A stretch of DNA of 5,102 bases from Candidatus Thioglobus sp. (lineage in GTDB: Bacteria; Pseudomonadota; Gammaproteobacteria; PS1; Thioglobaceae). The stretch spans positions 1 through 5,102 of the forward strand of contig QOAB01000031.1 of assembly GCA_003978285.1 (NCBI GenBank), read 5' to 3'. A program made the translations under genes and the position numbers. This document shows, piece after piece, positions 1-5,102 of this stretch (position 1 is its first letter; the number at the start of each line of letters is the position of its first letter). The notes beneath the pieces are model-generated. The model did not search any database, had not been told where the DNA came from, and saw nothing but the letters and a program-made list of their open reading frames with translations.

Positions 1-1482
1 AGCCACTTGCGCCAAATGAGTAATGCAAATAATCTGATAATGTTCGCTCAACTGCTTTAATTTTTGCCCAACCACCTCAGCAACTGCACCACTAATACCG
101 ACATCGACTTCATCAAAAATCAACGTTGGGGTATATTCACTGTCACTACTGACCACCGATATTGCCAATGATATGCGCGATAATTCACCGCCTGACGCCA
201 CTTTTTTCAAAGCTTTAAAGTCACTACCCATATTGGTTTTCACTAAGAAGTCGACACCCTCATCACCATTGTAGTGCACACCCTCTGCCTTTTTAGCTAG
301 GTCAACTTTGACCTCACTACCCGGCATACCCAACACTTGCATAGCTTCGGTGACTGCGTTTGATAAGTGCTTGGCCTTTTCAACTCTTATTTTACTTAAA
401 CGTTTAGCTTGTTTTTGATACTGCTGGGACAATTGATTTTTTTGTTGTTGTAAAGCATCAATTGATGCACCGACACCGCCAATGGATTCTACTTCCGCAA
501 CAACCTTATCCTTGGCAACCATTAATTCTGTAATTTGACAATTGTGCTTACGCGCCAAATCGTGCAATTCGCTCAATCGAGCCTCTAGTTCAGCAGTTAT
601 TTGCTCATCAACCGACAAACCAGATAAGTAGCTGGTTAATTCATAAATGCTTTCTTGTGTTTGCACCTGTGCACTGGATAACAATGCTGAAATAGGTAAA
701 AGTTTTTCATCTGTTTCTGCCGCTTGACTCAATTCATAACTCAGACTGAGTAGCTGAGTATTGGCGCCAATCTCTTGCTCCAACTGATTAAGTATGGTGG
801 AAATTTTTTCAATCAAACTGGCTGCATTTGCGCTGGTTTTAAAGTCGCCTTCAATATGGTCAAGCTCATCTTGCGTCAGTTCGGCATTCTCTAGCTCTTG
901 CAACTGGTGTTGTAATAAAGCTTGTTGTTGCTGTTTAAACTCCTGATTAGTACTGAGTTCATCAATTTGATTACTAATGGTCTTATATTTAGCAACGATT
1001 GCATTAAGCAAAGCACAAGCTTCGGTACTTTGCGCATAAGCATCGAGCAAACTTCGCTGTTGATCGGGGCGCAATAATAATTGGTGTTCGTTTTGCCCAT
1101 GCATATCAACCAGCAACTCACCCACGCCTTTTAAAACCGATAGTGGTACGCTGGCACCATTAACAAAAGCCTTTGAACGGCCGTCACTACTAATAATACG
1201 ACGCAAAATACATTCACCCTCATCCTCTAGTGATTGCTCTTGAAGATAAGCTTGTATCTTTTGTTGGTTAAACACATCAAACGCAGCACTTACCTCGGCC
1301 TTGTCTTTACCGTGGCGCACCAAGGAAGAATCGCCACGCCCGCCTAGTGCTAAATTAAGCGCTTGTAAAAGAATAGATTTACCCGCACCGGTCTCGCCCG
1401 TCACTGTGCTCATACCTGGGGAAAAAGCCAGATCTAAGGTTTCAACAACCGCCAAATTTTTAACCGATAGCTGGGATAACAT
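1..1482 (-). CDS. recN: DNA repair ATPase RecN (3' end cut by window edge)
   Basis: RecN is an SMC-like cytoplasmic ATPase that acts at DNA double-strand breaks and helps RecA-dependent recombinational repair. The reading frame is open from the ATG at 1482 to the left edge (494 codons, no stop); family members have about 550 residues, so roughly the last 60 are outside the window. The N-terminal ATPase half carries Walker A GETGAGKS (residues 29-36) and the RecN-typical DMHGQNEHQ stretch (126-134). Residues of about 150-360 are rich in Q, E, L and K, as expected for the coiled-coil arms. The C-terminal half has the ABC signature SGGELSR (430-436), Walker B LIFDEVD (454-460) and ITHLAQVA just before the edge. 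The start lies 15 bases after the nadK stop with no clear Shine-Dalgarno, so translation may be coupled to nadK. No LexA-type box (CTGT-N8-ACAG) is visible upstream. The identification is very secure. Confidence 0.97.
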   Translation of the reverse strand, partial: MLSQLSVKNLAVVETLDLAFSPGMSTVTGETGAGKSILLQALNLALGGRGDSSLVRHGKDKAEVSAAFDVFNQQKIQAYLQEQSLEDEGECILRRIISSDGRSKAFVNGASVPLSVLKGVGELLVDMHGQNEHQLLLRPDQQRSLLDAYAQSTEACALLNAIVAKYKTISNQIDELSTNQEFKQQQQALLQHQLQELENAELTQDELDHIEGDFKTSANAASLIEKISTILNQLEQEIGANTQLLSLSYELSQAAETDEKLLPISALLSSAQVQTQESIYELTSYLSGLSVDEQITAELEARLSELHDLARKHNCQITELMVAKDKVVAEVESIGGVGASIDALQQQKNQLSQQYQKQAKRLSKIRVEKAKHLSNAVTEAMQVLGMPGSEVKVDLAKKAEGVHYNGDEGVDFLVKTNMGSDFKALKKVASGGELSRISLAISVVSSDSEYTPTLIFDEVDVGISGAVAEVVGQKLKQLSEHYQIICITHLAQVA

Positions 1483-1497
1483 AACCGATATTGCGTA

Positions 1498-2316
1498 TTA
1501 AAGCTTAGCGCCCCAATGTAGCTTTGAGCGAATAATCTCAAAATAGTCATAGTTCTGCGGATGCAATAGATGAATAAAGCTGCCATGTTGGCGTACACGA
1601 ATATCTTGTCCAGAAACAATAGACACTGAAGTTTGCCCGTCAAAGCTCACGGTTGCACCTTCATCAGATTCTTTTACGCGAATCACCACCTCACTACCGC
1701 CCGGCACCAAGAGCGGTCTATGACTCATGGTATGCGGGCAAATTGATACCAAGCCAATGGCATTAACTCCTGGGTGCATAATTGGGCCACCACTTGATAG
1801 CGCATAAGCGGTTGAACCCGTTGGTGTAGTTACAATCAATCCATCAGCACGTTGATTGTTCACAAACTTGTCATCAATAAACACATCAAACTCGATCATT
1901 TTTAGGGTTTCTTTACGGTGCACAACCACGTCATTTAGCGCTAAATGTTGGCCTAGTACATCGCCATCTTGCTCAATCTGACATGACAACAAACAGCGCT
2001 CTTCTTTGGTGAAATCGCCATTGAGTACTTCAGCCACAAGATCTAACATGTTATTAACTGAAACATCAGCTAAAAACCCAAGATGGCCTAAGTTAATACC
2101 CAAGATTGGAATGTTATTATCAACAAAAGAACGTGCTGTATTGAGCAAAGAACCATCGCCGCCCACCACAATGATCAAATCTGCCTGCTCTGCAATTTCT
2201 TCTGATTCAAGCACCACGCCAACACCTTGCTGCTCAAGAAACGTACTGAGTTCTCCAGCCTTGCCTTCGCTGACTGGATCGTTCGGTTTAGTAATGATGC
2301 CAATGGTATTAAACAT
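1498..2316 (-). CDS. nadK: NAD kinase
   Basis: ATP-NAD kinase phosphorylates NAD+ at the 2'-hydroxyl of the adenosine ribose to make NADP+, the only de novo route to NADP(H); it is cytoplasmic. The 272-residue product is slightly shorter than the ~290 of E. coli. It shows the diagnostic GGDGS motif (52-56, with the catalytic Asp at 54), the N-D pair at 128-129 in ALNDVVVHR (the NE/D motif that contacts the substrate), TPTGSTAY followed by LSSGGPI (164-179), the PHTMSHRP loop (194-201) and DGQ (226-228). The C-terminal YFEIIRSKLHWG (258-269) is also typical. The ATG at 2314-2316 starts the first beta strand (MFNTIGIITKP) exactly where the family begins; the bases before it are A-rich with no obvious Shine-Dalgarno. 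It probably forms a two-gene operon with recN and is divergent from grpE, the conserved gammaproteobacterial arrangement. Confidence 0.97.
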   Translation of the reverse strand: MFNTIGIITKPNDPVSEGKAGELSTFLEQQGVGVVLESEEIAEQADLIIVVGGDGSLLNTARSFVDNNIPILGINLGHLGFLADVSVNNMLDLVAEVLNGDFTKEERCLLSCQIEQDGDVLGQHLALNDVVVHRKETLKMIEFDVFIDDKFVNNQRADGLIVTTPTGSTAYALSSGGPIMHPGVNAIGLVSICPHTMSHRPLLVPGGSEVVIRVKESDEGATVSFDGQTSVSIVSGQDIRVRQHGSFIHLLHPQNYDYFEIIRSKLHWGAKL

Positions 2317-2331
2317 AGTTGATTTATTGCT

Positions 2332-2360
2332 GTTGATTTATTTAAAATAGCCCTTATATA
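2332..2360 (+). promoter_or_regulatory. candidate grpE promoter, possibly heat-shock (sigma32) type
   Basis: The 77-base region between nadK and grpE must hold promoters for both directions. On the plus strand, GTTGATT (2332-2338) could be a -35 element. GCCCTTATA (2350-2358) resembles the sigma32 -10 consensus CCCCATTTA at about six of nine positions, with a 12-base spacer that is slightly short. The same segment also reads as a sigma70-like TTGATT (2333-2338), 16 bases, TATATA (2355-2360). grpE is a sigma32 gene in E. coli, which makes the heat-shock reading attractive, but the match is partial. No convincing minus-strand promoter for nadK was picked out; candidates there are all weak. Confidence 0.35.
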
Positions 2361-2393
2361 ACGAGTACAAATATACATGAGTTGAGCATTAAA

Positions 2394-2939
2394 ATGACAA
2401 AAAAGAAAGCGCAAGAAAAAACCGAAGAAAAAGTAGAGGACAAAAATGTCGAACAAGCAACGACTGACGAACAATCAGACGATCTACAGACCCAACTAGA
2501 AGAAGCCCAACAATCTGCCAAAGATAATTGGGACAAGGTGCTTCGTGCCCAAGCTGAAATGGAAAATCTCAAACGTCGCAATGCCAAAGATCTTGAAAAT
2601 GCACATAAGTTTGCCCTTGACGGTTTTGTTAAAGCACTGCTTGAAGTCAAAGACTCACTCACCATGGGGCTTAAAACTGCCAATGAAGAGAAAGCCACTA
2701 TTGAGCACATTATTGAAGGCTTAGAGATGACCGACAAAGTGTTTTTATCCACCATGGAAAAGTTCGGTGTTGAAGTTATCAACCCAACAGACGGGGCTTT
2801 TAATCCTGAGTTTCATGAGGCGGTCACGATGGTACCTATGCCTGACAAAGAATCCAATTCAGTGCTTGAAGTGGTACAAATTGGCTTTACACTTAATGGT
2901 CGCTTAGTGCGTCCAGCTATGGTGGTTGTGGTTCAGTAA
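2394..2939 (+). CDS. grpE: nucleotide exchange factor GrpE (DnaK co-chaperone)
   Basis: GrpE is a homodimeric cytoplasmic cofactor that drives ADP release from DnaK, resetting the Hsp70 cycle. Taken from the ATG at 2394 the product has 181 residues, normal for the family. Residues 1-45 are charged and K/E/Q-rich, as in the disordered N-terminus. A long helix follows with the signature [13 protein letters not shown] (51-63) and [20 protein letters not shown] (70-89). The C-terminal beta domain has KFGVEVINP (123-131), NPEFHEAV (137-144) and the terminal [16 protein letters not shown] (164-179), which fits the GrpE pattern. An in-frame TTG at 2382 would add four residues (MSIK). I prefer the ATG because GAG at 2384-2386 lies seven bases before it, while the TTG lacks a ribosome-binding site. 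Neither dnaK nor dnaJ is in the window. No clear terminator follows. Confidence 0.96.
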   Translation: MTKKKAQEKTEEKVEDKNVEQATTDEQSDDLQTQLEEAQQSAKDNWDKVLRAQAEMENLKRRNAKDLENAHKFALDGFVKALLEVKDSLTMGLKTANEEKATIEHIIEGLEMTDKVFLSTMEKFGVEVINPTDGAFNPEFHEAVTMVPMPDKESNSVLEVVQIGFTLNGRLVRPAMVVVVQ

Positions 2940-3051
2940 AAAAAACCTTTAACCACTTCTGCCCTGAACGCAGTGTAAGAAATACTCTTTGAAGTGAAAA
3001 AATATTGGAAATTTTACAAATGAGTCTCTAGGCGCTTACTTTAAATGCCAT
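2940..3051. other. non-coding stretch after grpE with weak inverted repeats
   Basis: No ORF of meaningful length or RNA gene is visible here. Two weak structures are present: CACTTC (2954-2959) pairs with GAAGTG (2991-2996) across a 31-base loop, and CTGC (2959-2962) pairs with GCAG (2970-2973). Neither is followed by a plus-strand T-run, so I do not call a grpE terminator. Read on the minus strand the larger pairing is followed by a run of T (complement of the A-run at 2938-2945), but no minus-strand gene lies upstream that would use it. Confidence 0.4.
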
Positions 3052-3080
3052 TTCACTATATACGAAGTTTATGATATAAT
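3052..3080 (+). promoter_or_regulatory. probable sigma70 promoter of adk with extended -10
   Basis: A perfect -10 hexamer TATAAT lies at 3075-3080 and is preceded by TGA, giving the extended -10 pattern TGnTATAAT (3072-3080). TTCACT at 3052-3057 matches the -35 consensus TTGACA at four of six positions with the ideal 17-base spacer. Transcription should start near 3086-3088, giving an untranslated leader of about 114 bases that contains the three 16-bp repeats and a run of seven T. This supports adk being its own transcription unit rather than read-through from grpE. Confidence 0.65.
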
Positions 3081-3101
3081 TTTCGCTCAATTTTGACCTC
3101 A

Positions 3102-3149
3102 AAATATTAAAGACGAGAAATATTAAAGACGAGAAACATTAAAGACGAG
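3102..3149 (+). repeat. three tandem copies of a 16-bp direct repeat in the adk leader
   Basis: The unit AAATATTAAAGACGAG occurs at 3102-3117, 3118-3133 and 3134-3149 with no spacer. Copies 1 and 2 are identical; copy 3 has one change (T to C at 3137). The array lies downstream of the predicted adk promoter and upstream of the start codon, so it would be transcribed into the leader RNA. Sixteen is not a multiple of three and no reading frame spans it, so it is not coding. CCTC (3097-3100) and GAGG (3147-3150) could pair and enclose the array just before the T-run at 3155-3161, but four base pairs is weak. It may be a protein or RNA binding array, or simply a slippage product. Confidence 0.9.
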
Positions 3150-3189
3150 GCCGATTTTTTTATTAACTACTTCTTTTTTATTTAACCCC

Positions 3190-3194
3190 AAGGA
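3190..3194 (+). promoter_or_regulatory. ribosome binding site of adk
   Basis: AAGGA lies six bases before the ATG at 3201, a good Shine-Dalgarno match at normal spacing. It confirms the adk start, which also coincides with the conserved N-terminal MKLILLGAPGAGKGT. It is clearer than the sites in front of nadK, recN and grpE. Confidence 0.8.
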
Positions 3195-3200
3195 AACATT

Positions 3201-3839
3201 ATGAAATTAATTCTTTTAGGTGCTCCAGGTGCCGGCAAAGGCACTGTTGCAAAATTACTAACAAAAATCGATGGTTCGGTTCAAATCTCTACAGGCGACA
3301 TCTTACGTGGCGCAGTAGCAGCCGGAACAGAACTAGGCAAGCAAGCTCAAGCGGCAATGAAAGCAGGCGACTTAGTCTCTGACGATTTAATTATGGGCAT
3401 TATGGAAGAACGCCTTCAAGAAGACGATTGTAAATCTGGCTACTTATTAGACGGCTTCCCACGCACTATTCCACAAGCAGAGGCATTGAAAGCATTACTT
3501 GAAAAAATGGGCGAAAAATTAGACGCTGCGGTTGAAATCCAAGTGCCACGTGATGTGATTCTTGATCGTTTAACCACGCGTCGTACTTGTGAAGGTTGTG
3601 GCGCAATCTACAACGTTAAATCTAATCCGACTAAAGTTGAAGGTGTCTGTGACAAATGTGATGGCGCTGTAACACAACGTGAAGATGAAACTGAAAAAGC
3701 GATCAGCAACCGTTTAAACGTATACAACGACCAAACTGCACCTCTGGTTGGCTTCTACGAAAACGAAGGTTTATTGCTTAGCGTTGATGCTACTTCATCT
3801 CAAGCAGTGATTGATGCTATTCAAGCAAAAATTGGCTAA
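3201..3839 (+). CDS. adk: adenylate kinase, long form with four-cysteine zinc-type LID
   Basis: Adenylate kinase interconverts ATP + AMP and 2 ADP in the cytoplasm. The 212-residue product has the P-loop GAPGAGKGT (7-15), the AMP-binding segment QISTGDILR (28-36), and DGFPRT (84-89) with the conserved Arg88. The LID domain begins at RLTTRRTC (123-130) and the sequence continues to QREDE (159-163) and ISNRLNVY (168-175). The LID contains C130-x2-C133 and C150-x2-C153, the pattern that binds structural zinc in Bacillus-type enzymes; E. coli Adk has H, S, D and T there instead. The position after the P-loop is Val16, where Gln is usual. From memory, the segments ISTGDILR, GVCDKC and YNDQTAPLVGFY look closer to Geobacter-like Adk than to enteric Adk. 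A strong promoter and Shine-Dalgarno precede it and a terminator follows, so it is probably monocistronic. Confidence 0.96.
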   Translation: MKLILLGAPGAGKGTVAKLLTKIDGSVQISTGDILRGAVAAGTELGKQAQAAMKAGDLVSDDLIMGIMEERLQEDDCKSGYLLDGFPRTIPQAEALKALLEKMGEKLDAAVEIQVPRDVILDRLTTRRTCEGCGAIYNVKSNPTKVEGVCDKCDGAVTQREDETEKAISNRLNVYNDQTAPLVGFYENEGLLLSVDATSSQAVIDAIQAKIG

Positions 3840-3883
3840 TATCACTTAATCCGTTTGCTTTTAAGCGGCTTAAGTTGTTGCCC

Positions 3884-3920
3884 AAAAACCCTGAATGCTT
3901 TTGTGTTCAGGGTTTTTATT
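3884..3920 (+). terminator. intrinsic terminator of adk
   Basis: AAAAACCCTGAA (3884-3895) and TTCAGGGTTTTT (3906-3917) form a perfect 12-bp inverted repeat with a 10-base loop. The T-rich 3' arm and following ATT give the U-tract, and the CCCTGAA/TTCAGGG core is the stable stem. It lies 44 bases after the adk stop. Because the A-run mirrors the T-run it could work in both directions, but only adk reads into it from the left and dsbD reads away from it. A smaller pairing, CCGTTT (3851-3856) with AAGCGG (3863-3868), lies just upstream and has no T-run. Confidence 0.9.
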
Positions 3921-3938
3921 GCCTGTTATTCTGTCTAT

Positions 3939-3967
3939 TTGTTTAAAGCGCTATTATGACTTATAAT
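3939..3967 (+). promoter_or_regulatory. probable sigma70 promoter of dsbD
   Basis: A perfect TATAAT lies at 3962-3967, with TTGTTT at 3939-3944 as a -35 element (three of six matches to TTGACA) and a 17-base spacer. It sits between the adk terminator and the dsbD start, so it is well placed. Transcription would begin near 3974, leaving a leader of about 60 bases with a run of eight T. No operator or riboswitch-like structure was recognised in this leader. Confidence 0.55.
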
Positions 3968-4025
3968 GAGGCCTTAACCCTAACTGTAATTAGATAGAAG
4001 ATTTTTTTTGGGTTTGAAATATTTG

Positions 4026-4029
4026 GGAG
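4026..4029 (+). promoter_or_regulatory. ribosome binding site that fixes the TTG start of dsbD
   Basis: GGAG (within GGGAGAGAG, 4025-4033) lies six bases before the TTG at 4036. This is the only strong Shine-Dalgarno near the beginning of the frame. No ATG or GTG lies between it and the signal peptide, so TTG is the likely initiator. Confidence 0.75.
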
Positions 4030-4035
4030 AGAGAT

Positions 4036-5102
4036 TTGAAACGCTTATTATTGCCTTTATTTTTATTACTACTGTCAGCATTAGTACCAACACAAGCGGC
4101 GAGTGATTTACTGCCTGCGGATGAAGCTTTTGCTTTTAAAGCCAGAGTTGTCAATGATGAAATATTGCTCAATTGGGATATCGCCCAAGGCTACTATCTA
4201 TACAAAGAAAAAATCAAAATTTCTTCCGATTTTTCTACCCAACTAGGCACAGCCAAATTCCCAAAAGCTAAAATTAAAAATGATGAATTTTTTGGCAAAA
4301 TTGGCGTTTATCGTAACAATATTGTTGTTGCTATTCCGGTTCTTGAGGGCGATGCTAAATCAGTCCAGTTAAATGTAACCTTTCAAGGTTGTGCAGATTT
4401 AGGTGTGTGTTATCCACCCATTACTAAATCAGTTGTACTTGATATTAGCAGTATTCACGGGCCATCTTTAGTAGACAATGCTCTTGATATTTTTTCTAGG
4501 GCTAAGATTGGCATTCAGTCAGTGGTCGACAAAGTAACGCCTATTTCTGATGAGCCACTACCTGCAGATGAAGCCTTTGCCTTCTCAATTGTAGCTATTA
4601 ATACCAACACGCTCATGGCGACTTGGCAAATTCATCCAGAGTACTATTTATATCATGATAAGTTTTTTATTGACGTCACAGGTGCTGAGATTGGCGACGT
4701 GGCTTTCCCTAAAGGCAAGGAAAAAGATGATCCGTTGTTTGGCAAAGTGCAAATTCATAAAGGCCAACTTAACGTTGAAATTCCACTTAAAAATATTCAG
4801 TCACAGCAAATCACTTTTGTTGCCAAATACCAAGGTTGCTGGTTAGGCGGTATTTGTTATCCGCCGCTAGAAAAGACCACTGAAATCGTATTGCCTATTC
4901 AAGGCGCTGAAACAACAATAGTCAAACCAACTGCTGTCGTGGTTAATAACACGCCATCAAATACACCGACAAATACACCGACAAATACACCGACAAATAC
5001 ACCGACAATCGAGCTTAACGAAACTGACAAAATTGCAGCGTTACTCCAACAAGATAACATATTTTGGGTATTAGCCAGCTTCTTTGGATTCGGTTTATTG
5101 CT
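4036..5102 (+). CDS. dsbD: thiol:disulfide interchange protein DsbD with duplicated alpha domain (3' end cut by window edge)
   Basis: DsbD passes electrons from cytoplasmic thioredoxin across the inner membrane to periplasmic thiol proteins such as DsbC and CcmG-type partners. In the window 355 codons are open from TTG 4036 to the edge. MKRLLLPLFLLLLSALVPTQA (1-21) is a signal peptide. Two DsbD-alpha (immunoglobulin-fold) domains follow. The first (about 26-140) has GYYLY (57-61), the cap loop DEFFG (83-87) and FQGCADLGVCYPP (116-128). The second (about 175-288) has EYYLY and YQGCWLGGICYPP (265-277). Each has the CX5C redox pair (C119/C125, C268/C274). A linker with NTPT repeats (305-324) leads to the first membrane helix, FWVLASFFGFGLL (343-355), just before the expected conserved Pro-Cys segment of the beta domain. 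The membrane domain and C-terminal thioredoxin domain lie outside. Usual DsbD has one alpha domain, so this protein should be about 150 residues longer. Confidence 0.93.
   Translation, partial: MKRLLLPLFLLLLSALVPTQAASDLLPADEAFAFKARVVNDEILLNWDIAQGYYLYKEKIKISSDFSTQLGTAKFPKAKIKNDEFFGKIGVYRNNIVVAIPVLEGDAKSVQLNVTFQGCADLGVCYPPITKSVVLDISSIHGPSLVDNALDIFSRAKIGIQSVVDKVTPISDEPLPADEAFAFSIVAINTNTLMATWQIHPEYYLYHDKFFIDVTGAEIGDVAFPKGKEKDDPLFGKVQIHKGQLNVEIPLKNIQSQQITFVAKYQGCWLGGICYPPLEKTTEIVLPIQGAETTIVKPTAVVVNNTPSNTPTNTPTNTPTNTPTIELNETDKIAALLQQDNIFWVLASFFGFGLL
4108..4902 (+). repeat. tandem duplication of the DsbD alpha domain within dsbD
   Basis: Residues of about 26-140 and 175-288 are homologous copies. 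Both begin with the identical nine residues LPADEAFAF (26-34 and 175-183, offset 149) and both end with QGC-x5-CYPP (117-128 and 266-277). Between these ends they have diverged considerably: the first keeps the cap loop DEFFG, the second reads DPLFG (232-236). The DNA of the shared starts also differs at synonymous positions, so the duplication is old rather than an assembly artefact. Confidence 0.9.
4948..5007 (+). repeat. in-frame 12-bp tandem repeat coding NTPT in the DsbD linker
   Basis: AATACACCGACA occurs four times without any change at 4960-5007. It is preceded by a diverged copy, AACACGCCATCA (4948-4959, coding NTPS). The protein therefore has NTPS followed by four NTPT units (residues 305-324), a Thr/Pro-rich flexible spacer between the second alpha domain and the first membrane helix. 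The four perfect copies suggest recent expansion by slippage. Because the unit is four codons, changes in copy number keep the frame. Confidence 0.95.

Noticed and set aside
1..1482. Whether recN might be broken, given several shorter open frames in this stretch
   Set aside because: Every codon from 1482 to 1 was read on the minus strand: no stop occurs and all ATPase motifs lie in one frame, so the gene is intact within the window.
1927..1935. NadK has Asn-Asp where E. coli has Asn-Glu in the NE/D motif, possible altered catalysis
   Set aside because: Asp is an accepted alternative at this position in the family, so this is not evidence of loss or change of function.
2006..2350. Plus-strand open frame of 114 codons opposite the start of nadK
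   Set aside because: It lies antisense to the well-supported NadK coding frame and has no recognisable domain or ribosome binding site.
2377..2385. A two-codon ORF (ATG AGT TGA) ending nine bases before the grpE ATG, possible translational regulator
   Set aside because: It has no Shine-Dalgarno and such minimal ORFs arise by chance in AT-rich DNA; nothing else supports it.
2354..2782. Long minus-strand open frame opposite grpE (142 codons, Ser/Leu-rich)
   Set aside because: It is the antisense shadow of grpE; the Ser/Leu-rich composition comes from the complement of its charged codons and it resembles no family.
2928..2996. Possible grpE terminator from inverted repeats (GTGGTT/AACCAC and CACTTC/GAAGTG)
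   Set aside because: The loops are long (17 and 31 bases) and no T-run follows on the plus strand; the only T-run is on the opposite strand, where no gene would use it.
3102..3149. The 16-bp triple repeat as a small CRISPR array or a plasmid-type iteron origin
   Set aside because: There are no spacers between the units and no cas genes; there is no replication initiator gene, and three short AT-rich copies inside a leader do not make an origin.

Overview
The window comes from an AT-rich bacterial chromosome (about 40% GC, judged by eye). The gene content and order point to a gammaproteobacterium. grpE is transcribed divergently from a nadK-recN pair, as in E. coli and many relatives, and the GrpE and RecN proteins read as ordinary proteobacterial versions. 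I cannot fix genus or family; a low-GC lineage such as the sulfur-oxidising SUP05/Thioglobus group would fit, but that is a guess. There is no sign of phage, insertion sequence, CRISPR, tRNA or rRNA.

Layout. On the minus strand, nadK (1498-2316) is followed after 15 bases by recN (1482 to the left edge, lacking its last ~60 residues). A 77-base divergent region (2317-2393) separates nadK from grpE (2394-2939, plus strand). A 261-base gap (2940-3200) holds a strong-looking promoter and a threefold 16-bp direct repeat in the leader of adk (3201-3839). A clear hairpin/T-run terminator closes adk at 3884-3920. A second promoter then leads into dsbD, which starts at a TTG codon at 4036 and runs off the right edge at the start of its first membrane segment.

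These are mostly housekeeping genes: NADP supply (NadK), double-strand-break repair (RecN), the DnaK nucleotide-exchange factor (GrpE), adenine nucleotide balance (Adk) and reducing power for periplasmic thiols (DsbD). Apart from nadK-recN they appear to be separate transcription units.

The unusual points are: a DsbD whose periplasmic alpha domain is duplicated in tandem, with both CX5C pairs kept but the cap loop changed in the second copy; an in-frame 12-bp repeat coding NTPT in the linker after it; an adenylate kinase with a four-cysteine zinc-type LID that resembles Geobacter-like enzymes more than the enteric type; and the 16-bp triple repeat in the adk leader. I found no evidence for a wholly new multi-gene system.
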